Below are positions 19,505-28,259 of a stretch of DNA of 64,000 nucleotides, piece by piece. Location of the stretch: positions 108,175 to 172,174 of the forward strand of contig CAMEYM010000002.1 of the NCBI GenBank assembly GCA_945947575.1. The letters run 5' to 3'. The stretch's first letter is position 1. Every line of letters begins with the position of its first letter. The notes below the pieces were generated by a model. It made no database searches, was not told the DNA's origin, and saw only the letters and a program-made list of their open reading frames with translations. Both the position numbers and the translations under genes were made by a program. This DNA is from Rhizobium sp. Q54. GTDB taxonomy: Bacteria; Pseudomonadota; Alphaproteobacteria; UBA2966; CAIVPW01.

Positions 19505-20401
19505 ATGAAGCAGCGCCTTCTCACCAAAGTCCTCGCGGTCCTGCTTACCCTGTCCATGCTTGGCTGCGCAGTGCCGCACAGCCTTGAACAGTCGGACACT
19601 ACCGTCACCCTGGGACTGCCCAGGGCAACGGCCGGGGGCCCAGCGCGGTTGCTGTCAGCCTTTTTCGGCTTGGACAACAAAATGCCCCTGAGGGCCAACG
19701 GTATTTGCCGGGGCGCGGCGGGCCTGGACGGCATGCCGGTCATCTTCTCCACGGAAATCGACCACACCACCCTGCAGGCGGGCGACTTTTTGGTCACGAA
19801 AAAGTCAGGCGCAAAAGGCCATGTGCACTGCGTCTCCTTGGTTCCCGCGACCGATGCGGGCGAGTTGCGAACGGTGCTGTTGATCGGCGAATTCGGCAAT
19901 GCCGACACCGATCCCCCTGCACGTGTCGAAGTAACCGGGCACATCCACTCCATCAATCGCGCGCTGGATTTCAAGGGCGCCGCGGTCGGGGTGACGCCAC
20001 TTGAACAGGGACCGACACTCGTTCTGGCAGAACGCTTCGATCCGACCGGCCCGTACAAGGGTCTGGACGTGCGCCGCACAATGGGCGGCGCCTGTCCGGT
20101 CGAAGGAACTGTGCAAGCCGTGCGTGTGGTGTGGTCCGGTGGCGTGAAACTTGCCAACGGCCAAGAACCGGGCGCGGCCGAACGCGGCCTCTATCGCGTC
20201 ACCGTGCAAGCCCAAAACGGCAGTCTGCGCGACGTCGCACCGACCGCACTGGCCGACCTGGGCGACGGAGACAACAACCACCTGCTTTGTCTCGACACCG
20301 CAGACAGGCCAGTCTCCCTCGCATTCCCCGCCGGCGTCTTTACCGACCCGAACGACGATCTGAACCCAGCCACCTCTGTCAAACTAGCAACAAAACCCTG
20401 A
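19505..20401 (+). CDS. Predicted lipoprotein of unknown function
   Basis: A complete 298-residue ORF begins with a lipoprotein signal (VLAVLLTLSMLGC, lipobox L-G-C at about residue 21). The mature part is beta-rich, with segments such as TTLQAGDFLVTKKSG and GHVHCVSLVPATD and a few scattered Cys residues. I recognise no family. It is the only intact gene between the recombinase/FGE fragments and the HsdM remnant, so it may be surviving cargo of the decayed element. Its ribosome-binding site is weak. Confidence 0.65.
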   Translation: MKQRLLTKVLAVLLTLSMLGCAVPHSLEQSDTTVTLGLPRATAGGPARLLSAFFGLDNKMPLRANGICRGAAGLDGMPVIFSTEIDHTTLQAGDFLVTKKSGAKGHVHCVSLVPATDAGELRTVLLIGEFGNADTDPPARVEVTGHIHSINRALDFKGAAVGVTPLEQGPTLVLAERFDPTGPYKGLDVRRTMGGACPVEGTVQAVRVVWSGGVKLANGQEPGAAERGLYRVTVQAQNGSLRDVAPTALADLGDGDNNHLLCLDTADRPVSLAFPAGVFTDPNDDLNPATSVKLATKP

Positions 20402-20581
20402 CAGCAAGACCAGACCCAGTAAGGACTGCTTGCAAGCGTCACCAACCCAACCTCACACCCAACGCGCCTTCCGGCGCCCGCTGGGGCTGTCGCCCGATGG
20501 CTTGCACGCAATGCTCCCGAAGTGGTGAGCCCGCACGGTCTCAAGCCCGGCGCCGCGTCTCAATCGGTCCGAGTGCCGCCT

Positions 20582-20695
20582 ATTGTCATGGCGCACGAAG
20601 CTCGGGTCCTCAATGCCGTGCAGCAGCATGCTGCTGACGCAGAGCATGTGTGGAAGCTGCTTTTTCTCCACCGCCCGCAGGGCCGCCTGCATGGG
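20582..20695 (-). pseudogene. Remnant of type I restriction-modification methyltransferase (HsdM)
   Basis: Residues 12-49 of the minus-strand ORF (AVEKKQLPHMLC, SSMLLHGIEDPSFVRHDN) match the conserved segment that follows the SAM motif in HsdM subunits of type I restriction-modification systems. Neither the upstream DPACGTGG motif nor the downstream NPPF motif is present, so only about 38 codons survive. The surrounding 20402-20838 shows no other recognisable gene. It is presumably debris of a defence island beside tRNA-Gln. Confidence 0.7.
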
Positions 20696-20838
20696 ATCGA
20701 GGCCGAGCCCGGATCGCGGATGGTTCACGCGGCCCCGGACTCTAGTGCGGCTGGCACTACCGCCCTAGTATTCGGTTCCCAGCCCGCAGAAGTGGTTCTG
20801 CCGCGACCCACGCCGGCTGCTAGCCAGGACAGAAGAAC

Positions 20839-22185
20839 ATGAAGATGCTCCGACGCAACTTAGTCAGGGTTGGGCTCGTTTGCTTGCTGGCGTGGCCGCT
20901 GACCGCGCACGCGGCCGGCATTCCGATCGACGAGGGCCGCGGCATTCCGACGCTCGCGCCGGTGGTGAAGAAGGTGACGGCGGGGGTTGTCAGCATCACC
21001 GCGACAGGTGCAGCGCCCCTCGCGGAGACGAACCGATTCCTCGGACCGAACCAAACGCAGCGGCAGACCACGTCCACTGGCTCTGGCGTGATTGTCGACG
21101 CGGCCAACGGCTACGTTCTCACCAACCATCATGTCGTCGCGAACCAAACACGCTTCGTGGTCCGCCTAAACGATGGCCGGCAGTTCGACGCCAGGCTGGT
21201 CGGGTCCGACTCGCCCACCGACATTGCAGTTCTGCAGATCAAGGCTCCGGCACTGACGGCAGTGCCGTTCGGCGACTCGAAGTCGATCGAAGTCGGGGAC
21301 TTCGTCGTGGCAATCGGCAATCCCTTTGGCATCGGGCAGACCGTGACGCTGGGGATCGTCGGCGCCGTTGGCCGCGGCGGACTGAATATCGAGGGCTACG
21401 AGGACTTCATCCAGACCGACGCGGCGATCAATCCGGGCAACTCCGGCGGGGCTGTCGTTGACATGCGCGGTGAGGTGGTGGGCATCAGCACGGCGATCCT
21501 TGCCCCGGGCGGCGCAGGCGGCAACGTCGGGATCGGTTTCGCGATCCCGATCGCTGTCGCCAGGGCAGTGATGGCGCAGATCGTCGAGTTCGGCGATGTG
21601 CGCCGGGGTCAGATTGGCATCACGTATTCGGACCTCACCCCGCAAGTCGCGAAAGCTATGGGCCTCTCTGCAACCGCCGGTGTCGTCGTGATGCGCGTCG
21701 AGCCGGGAACGGGGGCGGCGCGCGGCGGCCTTTCCGCCGGGGACGTCATTGTCGGACTGAACGGAAACGAGGTGCGCGACATGCGCGACCTCAGAAACCA
21801 GGCCGGCCTAATCCGCGCCGGGGAGACGGTTACCTTTTCGGTCCTGCATGACCAGAAACCCGCGGACGTTCGGGTGACCCTGACAGCAGCGCTGCCGACC
21901 GTGGCAGCGACCGGAGTGGTTCCAGCGCTGGCCGGCTCCGTGTTCGCCGACATCGACCCGACGCGCCCGGTCCGCGGCGCTACTGCGGGGGTGGCCGTGC
22001 GCTCGGTGGCGGGCAACAGCAACGCGTTCCGAAACGGATTGCGTGAGGGTGACTTGATCCTTGCGATCAACAATCGCCCCGTGGAGACGGTTGCCGAGCT
22101 GGAGCGATTGGCACGGCAAGCGGACGGCACCCTGGCGATCACCGTTTCGCGCGATGGCCAGACTCAACTCGTGCTGGCCAGGTAA
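20839..22185 (+). CDS. DegP/DegQ-like periplasmic serine protease with two PDZ domains
   Basis: A 448-residue secreted protein with a cleavable signal peptide (cut near TAHAA-G). The trypsin-like domain has the full triad: His98 in LTNHHVV, Asp128 in SDSPTDIAVLQI and Ser202 in NPGNSGGAVV. Two PDZ domains follow, at about residues 260-340 and 360-445 (for example GLREGDLILAINNRPVETV). HtrA-family proteases degrade or refold damaged envelope proteins. It is monocistronic on the plus strand. An alternative start two codons later (20845) is possible. Confidence 0.95.
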   Translation: MKMLRRNLVRVGLVCLLAWPLTAHAAGIPIDEGRGIPTLAPVVKKVTAGVVSITATGAAPLAETNRFLGPNQTQRQTTSTGSGVIVDAANGYVLTNHHVVANQTRFVVRLNDGRQFDARLVGSDSPTDIAVLQIKAPALTAVPFGDSKSIEVGDFVVAIGNPFGIGQTVTLGIVGAVGRGGLNIEGYEDFIQTDAAINPGNSGGAVVDMRGEVVGISTAILAPGGAGGNVGIGFAIPIAVARAVMAQIVEFGDVRRGQIGITYSDLTPQVAKAMGLSATAGVVVMRVEPGTGAARGGLSAGDVIVGLNGNEVRDMRDLRNQAGLIRAGETVTFSVLHDQKPADVRVTLTAALPTVAATGVVPALAGSVFADIDPTRPVRGATAGVAVRSVAGNSNAFRNGLREGDLILAINNRPVETVAELERLARQADGTLAITVSRDGQTQLVLAR

Positions 22186-22511
22186 CGACTCGCACGAAGG
22201 CTCTGACCCCGGCGCGGGTCGAATCACCCCGAGTTCGCCGGGATGGCTGGAGCCAGCGGGATCGGACCGGGGCGGCTCTGGGCTCGCTCCTTCAGGCCGC
22301 GATGACGGCGGATACCCGCGGCGCGAGGGCCAGGGTGGACTGAAAGCGCGCCGTTCGAACTTGTATCCAGGCGGGCCAGCCAACTTGCCGGTTCGCACTC
22401 CCGGACTTCCGAAGGCGCGCCCATCCCGGCAACATGATTCTGTAATCCGGGCGCCATCGGACCGTCATGGGCGGCAGGCAGAACGTCCAACTCCTCGCCA
22501 AGGAGGCGGAC

Positions 22512-22730
22512 ATGTCCAACAATCGGCTTGTGGTGCGCGTGATCGCCTATGGGGCGGCGGCGGCGATTGCGGTGACCGCGGCGGCGCTGACCCTGCAGGC
22601 CGGCAACGCCGACATCGATCGGCACAACGCGGCCCATAGGGGCAATGCGGTGCGTTCGGAGATGCCCGGCTGGAACTGCAGCGGGCAGGGCTGCGCGGTG
22701 CGCGCGGTGCAGATGAACGTCGTCGAATAG
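22512..22730 (+). CDS. Small secreted or membrane protein with a Cys pair
   Basis: The ATG at 22512 lies five bases after a perfect AGGAGG, which favours it over the longer frame from 22467. The 72-residue product has a hydrophobic N-terminal segment (VIAYGAAAAIAVTAAALTL) that could be a signal peptide or anchor. It then has a short polar domain with two Cys (WNCSGQGCAV). The family is unknown. The preceding 22186-22511 holds no recognised feature. Downstream, the arms CTGCCG/CGGCAG near 22,795-22,815 could be a weak terminator. Confidence 0.6.
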   Translation: MSNNRLVVRVIAYGAAAAIAVTAAALTLQAGNADIDRHNAAHRGNAVRSEMPGWNCSGQGCAVRAVQMNVVE

Positions 22731-22957
22731 GGCGCCGAGGGCGTCCGCCGGCCACGCGGGCGACCGAAGTCCGCGAACCTCCCCGCCCCCCCTGCCGGCC
22801 CTTCGGCGGCAGCCTTGCTTTGGCTGCGAAAACGCCTTCAAAACGGCGCCATTCCACCCTAAATCCTACTGTGGATTGGCAACGTTGCCGCAAGTAGTGC
22901 TAAACACGTCGGCCGCTTGTGGCACTAGGTCGGAGCTGCTTGGAGCAGTCGTTGGCG

Positions 22958-23395
22958 ATGAACAACCTTTGGAAGATTTTGGCGCCCGCAGTGGGCGTGA
23001 CGGGCGTAGTGGCCGCGGCGTTTGCCGCCCCGGTCGGCAAGGAGGCCGTTCTGCAGACCGCCGGCGTTCAGCTCGCCCAGGCGGCGGCCGTGGACGTTGG
23101 CACGCTGCAGTCGGAAGGACGGACCATTTTCAACCGTGACTGCTTCGAGTGCCACGGCCGCAATGGCGAAGGCAGCAACGGCATCAAGCTGCAGGGCTAC
23201 GCGAATCTGCGCGCGGCGCCGCAGGTGGTGGGCCAGATCCTCAATGGCAGCCAGTACATGCCGCCGTTCGGCGAGGCGCTGAACGACCGCCAGGTTGCGG
23301 CGGTCGCTACCTACATCCGCACCAACTTCGGCAACAGCTTCGGTCCGGTGCAGCCGGCCGAAGTCACGTCCGTGCGGGCCCCCGCCGCCCGCTAG
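22958..23395 (+). CDS. Secreted c-type cytochrome (monoheme)
   Basis: ATG 22958 follows GGAGC and gives a 145-residue protein with a signal peptide (MNNLWKILAPAVGVTGVVAAAFA). The heme motif is CFECH, and the distal Met is probably in GSQYMPPFG, followed by the C-terminal helix of class I cytochromes c (VAAVATYIRTNFGN). It would carry electrons in the periplasm. No oxidase or dehydrogenase lies directly beside it, so its partner is unknown. Confidence 0.9.
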   Translation: MNNLWKILAPAVGVTGVVAAAFAAPVGKEAVLQTAGVQLAQAAAVDVGTLQSEGRTIFNRDCFECHGRNGEGSNGIKLQGYANLRAAPQVVGQILNGSQYMPPFGEALNDRQVAAVATYIRTNFGNSFGPVQPAEVTSVRAPAAR

Positions 23396-23566
23396 CCGAC
23401 CTCGCTCGGGGCAACGCGGCATTGCCGCGTTGCCCCGCAGCGTTTCCCCTTCCCGACCTGAACGACCGAGCGCCGTCCCGCGGCGCGGCTATTGCGCCGC
23501 CGCGTGCGCGGCGTCGGCCCGAAGATGACGGACTTCCGCGGCGCCAGTCATCCCGGCGGCGAATCC

Positions 23567-23854
23567 CTAGAAGTCCGCCGCGACCAGCATGTAGGTGTTT
23601 TGCCGCCGCCGCGCGTACGCGCGCTGCGCCGCGTCCAAAATGCGATCGCGGTGCTGATCGAACGTGCGCAGAAAACCGGCAGGGTCGAGCGCGTCCGTAT
23701 TGATGCGCGCGAGCGCCCCTTCCGTGATGCGGAACATGACCTCGGCGATCGCGTCGTAGCCCCAGAACTGGACTGTGTGCCGCGCTTCGTCGTGAACGCG
23801 ACTGCTGTTGGGAAAGAGAAGGGCCATGGTGGCTTTCTTGTTGTCCGCGGCCAC
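23567..23854 (-). CDS. DUF1488 family protein
   Basis: A 95-residue protein with the DUF1488 pattern: PNSSRVHDEARHTVQFWGYD near the N-terminus and a C-terminal YMLVAADF. These small proteins of unknown function are common in alphaproteobacteria. It starts three bases after the stop of the upstream Crp/Fnr gene, so the two form an operon. The 170 bases between it and the cytochrome gene hold no gene that I can see. Confidence 0.85.
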   Translation of the reverse strand: MAADNKKATMALLFPNSSRVHDEARHTVQFWGYDAIAEVMFRITEGALARINTDALDPAGFLRTFDQHRDRILDAAQRAYARRRQNTYMLVAADF

Positions 23855-23857
23855 GAC

Positions 23858-24547
23858 CTAGTCGTGGACGACGAGATTGAGCAGCGAGGTGTGCACCTTG
23901 AGGGTGCCGTTGTATTCGATGTAGCCGAGCTTGCGGAACTTGTTCATGAATTGATTGATGCGCGACCGCGTCGTGCCGACGCGCGCCGCGAGAACGTCTT
24001 GGGTGACCTTGGCAACCACCGGCTGCATCTCGCCCTCCTTGGCGAAGTTGGCGAGCAGGAGCAGCAGACGCGCCAGGCGCTGTTCACTGGAGTTGAACAT
24101 CTGGTCGACCAGGTCGGCCTCGATGCGCATGTTGCGCGTCAGCAAGAACGCCATGAACGCCGCGGAGATGTCCGGGTGCTCCTTGAGGATGCGCAGCATC
24201 GCGGACTTCTCGATGCGCGTGACGGCGGCGGCAGTTGTTGCAGCGGCGGTCGATAAATGCACCTGCTGGCCGATCAGGCACGCCTCGCCGAAGAAGTCGC
24301 CGCGTCCGAGCACCGCAATGATCGCTTCCTTGCCTTGCTTGGACGTGACCCGGATCTGGATCTTGCCCTTCTCGACGTAGAACACCGCGTCCGCCGCATC
24401 GCCTTGCTGGAACACGGCTTCGTGCGCCTTGAGCTTGCGGTTGGCACGACCGGCGCCGATGGACGTAAGCAGCAACTCCGCGTCGAACGACGCGGCGCCG
24501 GGCGGATGGTCGGTCTTCGCTGAGGACGTCGAACGGGTCTTGGCCAT
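23858..24547 (-). CDS. Crp/Fnr family transcriptional regulator, paralogue 1
   Basis: A 229-residue protein with GGAGG just before its ATG. Residues 40-155 form a cyclic-nucleotide-binding-like fold (FQQGDAADAVFYVEKGKIQI, GDFFGEACLIGQ), and residues 165-225 a winged HTH (VGTTRSRINQFMNKFRKLGY). The Glu of FFGE is present, but the position of the phosphate-binding Arg of CRP is occupied by His (QQVHLSTAAA), so cAMP binding is doubtful. It lacks the Cys cluster of Fnr. It is co-transcribed with DUF1488 and divergent from paralogue 2. Confidence 0.92.
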   Translation of the reverse strand: MAKTRSTSSAKTDHPPGAASFDAELLLTSIGAGRANRKLKAHEAVFQQGDAADAVFYVEKGKIQIRVTSKQGKEAIIAVLGRGDFFGEACLIGQQVHLSTAAATTAAAVTRIEKSAMLRILKEHPDISAAFMAFLLTRNMRIEADLVDQMFNSSEQRLARLLLLLANFAKEGEMQPVVAKVTQDVLAARVGTTRSRINQFMNKFRKLGYIEYNGTLKVHTSLLNLVVHD

Positions 24548-24951
24548 GCCACCTCCCGAGTGCCCGGCAGCGTATCACCCGGGCGTGACCGGGGTAACCC
24601 GCGCTGGGCGCTGCCGGCGGTGACAAATCTTGGCGGTGCTGTGCTGGATCGAACAGCGGTGGTTCTACGGATGCGCGAACATGAGCGTAGCGGTCCGCAG
24701 AAGGCCGCGACGTCGCGGATCCCCCCCTTGACGTTGAAAACAAGAACGGCGCGCCTTGCGAGTACTCTCCAAGTTGCTCGCAAGGCCGCGTCGCCTTCGG
24801 GTGACCGGTGCGCTCGCCCAAGACGGCTACGGCGACCGCAGGTCGTGAGGCGCACGCCCTGTACGTTTTGGAACAGCGCCATCCGTGAATGAGCGGTAGA
24901 CCGCTCCCAAGGAACGGCGCGCGCCCGATGCAAGAAAAAGAAGGCAAGCGG

Positions 24952-25632
24952 ATGGCGGCAGACGCGACGCCGCGCGCGAGGCCAAGGCGGCCGGCGCGCA
25001 GCCTGCACATGCGCAAAACCCTTCTGGCGGCGGACGCGGGCCAGTCGACGCTCGCGTTGCTGCCGGGCGCGAACGTGTTTCGCCAGGGCGACGGGGCCGA
25101 TGCCGTGTTCTACATCGAACGCGGCGAGGTCCAGATCAACGTCACCTCGAAGCAGGGCAAATCGGCGATCGTGGCCCTCCAGAAAGCGGGCGCGTTCTTT
25201 GGCGAGGGCTGCTTGACAGGGCAGCGCCTGCGCGTCGCATCAGCGACGACCATGGCGCCATCGACGCTGATCAAGGTCGAGAAGAGCTCGATGACGCAAT
25301 TGCTGCGCGAGGATCGCGGGCTCGCGGCGGCGTTCATCGCCTACCTCTTGACGCGCAACTCGCGCGTCGAGCAGGACCTCGTCGATCAGATGTTCAATTC
25401 CAGCGAACGGCGACTGGCGCGGCTGCTGCTCTTGCTGACCAACTTCGGCGAAAGCGGGCATCTGGAGACCGTCGTCCCGAAGGTCAGCCAGGACGTGCTC
25501 GCAGGGCTGGTCGGCACGACGCGCTCGCGCATCAACCATTTCATGAACAAGTTTCGCCGGCTCGGGTACATCGACTACAACGGCACGCTGAAGGTGCATG
25601 CCTCGCTCCTGAACATGGTCGTTCAGGACTAG
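24952..25632 (+). CDS. Crp/Fnr family transcriptional regulator, paralogue 2
   Basis: Three in-frame ATGs exist (24889, 24928, 24952); I prefer 24952 because AAGG lies about nine bases upstream. The product of about 226 residues has a basic N-terminal tail, a cNMP-binding-like domain (FRQGDGADAVFYIERGEVQI, FFGEGCLTGQ) and a winged HTH (LVGTTRSRINHFMNKFRRLGY). The residue aligned with the CRP phosphate-binding Arg is Arg here. It is closely similar to its two neighbours, indicating local duplication. The ligand is unknown. Confidence 0.92.
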   Translation: MAADATPRARPRRPARSLHMRKTLLAADAGQSTLALLPGANVFRQGDGADAVFYIERGEVQINVTSKQGKSAIVALQKAGAFFGEGCLTGQRLRVASATTMAPSTLIKVEKSSMTQLLREDRGLAAAFIAYLLTRNSRVEQDLVDQMFNSSERRLARLLLLLTNFGESGHLETVVPKVSQDVLAGLVGTTRSRINHFMNKFRRLGYIDYNGTLKVHASLLNMVVQD

Positions 25633-25655
25633 CGACGCGGCCCGTGGGCCCTCCC

Positions 25656-25970
25656 CTACTGCGCCGTTTTGGGCCGGACCAGGCGGATGTTGGCGCCACC
25701 GCTCTCGACGGGCGGTTCGCTATCATTCGACTGGCTGCTGTCGTGGAGGACTCCGAACTCCCCGGACCGCGCCTCGCCATCGGCGAGCACGAACCCGTCG
25801 CCGGCCAGGCCACGCCGCAGGATCTCGCGGATCGCCGCGGCGCGGCTGGGCATCCGCTTTTGAAAGCGGAATTCGTCGAGGGCCCCCAACTCGCCACCCG
25901 TCAACATGACCTGCAGGCGAGTCAGACGCTTGTCGTGAACACCCCGTGTGGAGCCGCCGTTCTTGAGCAT
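25656..25970 (-). CDS. Ribbon-helix-helix-like small protein
   Basis: I choose ATG 25970 (MLKNGGSTRG) rather than 26006. The 104-residue product has a segment LTRLQVMLTGGELGALDEFR followed by KRMPSRAAAIREILRRGL. That is a strand plus two helices like ribbon-helix-helix DNA-binding proteins; the C-terminal 35 residues are polar and variable. It could be a small repressor, but the assignment rests on pattern only. It lies on the opposite strand between Crp paralogues 2 and 3. A GC-rich hairpin (GGCCC-GT-GGGCC) sits in the 23-base convergent gap. Confidence 0.6.
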   Translation of the reverse strand: MLKNGGSTRGVHDKRLTRLQVMLTGGELGALDEFRFQKRMPSRAAAIREILRRGLAGDGFVLADGEARSGEFGVLHDSSQSNDSEPPVESGGANIRLVRPKTAQ

Positions 25971-26204
25971 GGGAAACTCTAGCACCTTATGAGTAACAAA
26001 CGCCATTGCCGTAACTGGCGTTTGCCACGCTCATCGCTGCCTTGCTGACGTCGGCGCTATTGCCGCCGCTGGCCCCTCTTGAGCCTGCAAGTAGCTGATA
26101 TTGAACACAATTCCTCAACCAACCGGCGTAAGCTGTGCGCGGTTACGTACATGGCGTTCTCCTGCCATCCGCGTGACTTCCCCAAATTTCGTGGAGGCCC
26201 GCCT

Positions 26205-26912
26205 ATGCCCAGTTCGACTCCCGCGCGCCAGAAGCCGGCGCGCCGCGTGCCGCCGCCGCGCGGCGAGTCCGCTGCCCCTGCGTTTGACGCCGCAACGTTC
26301 ATGGATTCCCTGGGGCGGGGCAAGTCGATCCTGAAGCTTACGGCCGGACAGCCGGTGTTTCAGCAGGGCGACGCCGCGGATTCGGTCTTCTACTTGGAAA
26401 AGGGGAGGGTCGACGTCTACGTCACCTCCAAGCAAGGCAAAATCGCGATCGTCGCATCGCTGAACCACGGCGAATTCTTCGGGGAGGGATGCCTCGCCGG
26501 CCAGCCGCGCCGCATGGCGAGCGCGCGGGCCATGACGGCAGCCGTCGTCACGAAGATCCAGAAGCGCGCGATGGTGAGCATGTTGCAAGACCAGCCGCAC
26601 GTATCCGAGATGTTCATGACGCACTTGTTGTCGCGCAACATCCAGATCGAGGAGGAGCTGGTCGATCAGATGTTCAACTCGAGCGAGCGCCGGCTCGCGC
26701 GGGTTCTGCTACTTCTGGCCAACTTCGCCAAAGAGGGCGAGTTCGAACCGGTCATCGCGAAGATCAATCAGGAGACGCTCGCGGCGCGCGTCGGCACGAC
26801 GCGTTCGCGCATCAACCACTTCATGAACAAGTTCCGCAAGCTCGGCTACATCGAGTACAACGGAACCTTGAAGGTGCACACGTCGCTGCTGAACGTCATC
26901 GTGCACGACTAG
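26205..26912 (+). CDS. Crp/Fnr family transcriptional regulator, paralogue 3
   Basis: ATG 26205 follows GGAGG with a seven-base gap; the earlier ATG in the track lacks a binding site. The 235-residue protein has a Pro/Arg-rich tail, the cNMP-like domain (FQQGDAADSVFYLEKGRVDV, GEFFGEGCLAGQPRRMASAR) and HTH (RVGTTRSRINHFMNKFRKLGY). It retains an Arg at the CRP phosphate-binding position. The overall sequence is very close to paralogues 1 and 2, so all three probably recognise similar sites. Its stop overlaps the end of the convergent histidine kinase by four bases. Confidence 0.93.
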   Translation: MPSSTPARQKPARRVPPPRGESAAPAFDAATFMDSLGRGKSILKLTAGQPVFQQGDAADSVFYLEKGRVDVYVTSKQGKIAIVASLNHGEFFGEGCLAGQPRRMASARAMTAAVVTKIQKRAMVSMLQDQPHVSEMFMTHLLSRNIQIEEELVDQMFNSSERRLARVLLLLANFAKEGEFEPVIAKINQETLAARVGTTRSRINHFMNKFRKLGYIEYNGTLKVHTSLLNVIVHD

Positions 26913-28259
26913 GCCCTGCCCGAATCGCCTTTAGCCATGGGCGGCGCCGCAACGCCGGTGTAGGCGTGACGGCCGGTCGGGAACTTCACCACGAAGCTCT
27001 TGTTGGCACCGTTGATGTCGAGGCTGCCGCCGAGTTGCCTTGCGAGCCCCTTCACCAGATTGAGACCAAGACCTTTCGTGCCGCCCGGCACCGGTGCGAA
27101 CGGCGCGCCGTCGTCGGTCACGGCAAGAACGGCATGCTCCGGGCCTTCGCGGGACAGCGACACCCCGATTCGTTACGACTGCCTCGGGGCCAGGTGCGGC
27201 GTGCTTGATGGCGTTGGTGAGCAACTCGTTGACGATCAAGCCGACAATTGCAGCGGCTGGTCCCGGCGCCCGCAACTCCGCAGCCGAGAAGCGGACGCTG
27301 ATGCGGGGATCACCGCCGGCGATGGCCGCGCACAACTCGCCGATCGTGGCGCTGACGTCTACGTCGGTGCGTGCTGCCAGGCGATCCATCTCGCCCACCG
27401 CCAAGATGCGGCGACGAGCGCCCTCGAGCGCGCGCACGGCATGCGGATCTTCCGTTCGTGCCGATTCCCAGCGCAGCACCGTGGACGCCATCAGCAGTGT
27501 GTTCTTGACGCGGTGCTCGAGCTCGGTGAAGGCCAGCGCGTGGGTTGCCGCGGAAGCGCGCTCGACCTCGGCGTCGCGCGCCAGATCCAGGTTGGTGCGC
27601 GTCAACTCCTCGACCTCGCGCGCATGCTCGGCCGAACGGGCCTGCGCCGCCGCGGCGGCCTTCTCCGCATCGAGGGCGATGGTGACGAAGGTGGCGACCA
27701 GTTCGAGGAATCGCGCATCCCCCCCATCGAAGGCAGGGTCGGGCCCGTGCGATGTGACCCAGAGCACTCCTTGCACGCGGTCGCCGGGGCAGCGCAGGGG
27801 CACAAGAAGCATCTCATCGATCGCCGCGCCGACGCCGATATACGGGTAGACCCGGTCCGGCCGTTGCAGGAGCTCGGTTTGCCCGCTTTGCAGGGACGCG
27901 GCGCAGGGCGACAGGTAGCGGGCGATGACGTCGGGGAAGCGGCGCGCCGGCCCGCCGGTGACGGACAGCAGGCGGACGTTCTCGTCGCGCTCTCCGCGCT
28001 CGCCGGATTCGAGAAGGTAGATGCCGCAGGACGCCGCACCTGTGGCGGCGCGCGCCACGGCTACCGCGATACCGGGCGCATCCGCCGGCGCAGCAGCGAT
28101 GGCATCGGCGAGTTGCCGTACGCCCTCTGATTCCACGCTGTCGCTGCGCGCGCGAGCGCTGCGCGCCATCAGTTGCGGCGTAATGGAGATATCGGCCGGC
28201 GACGCGGTGGCAACAATGCGGGGAGTGGAATTCCCCCGCTTACGGACGTAATTGGACAT
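26909..28259 (-). pseudogene. GAF/HWE-type sensor histidine kinase with a C-terminal frameshift
   Basis: From ATG 28259 the protein has an N-terminal GAF-like sensor domain (about residues 45-190), a short coiled coil, and a HisKA_2/HWE-type phosphoacceptor region with His249 in ELEHRVKNTLLMAST. An ATPase N box follows (IVNELLTNAIKHAAPG). The frame then turns to Arg-rich nonsense. The missing part continues in another frame as SLSREGPEHAVLAVTDDGAP and GTKGLGLNLVKGLARQLGG, which are the G boxes. A single extra base at about 27173-27174 (TT) explains the break. It is either a sequencing error or a real lesion. Confidence 0.8.

Noticed and set aside
20765-20800. Possible attR (GGTTCCCAGCC) resembling the tRNA-Gln 3' end
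   Set aside because: Only about eleven bases match with a gap, too weak to call an attachment site.
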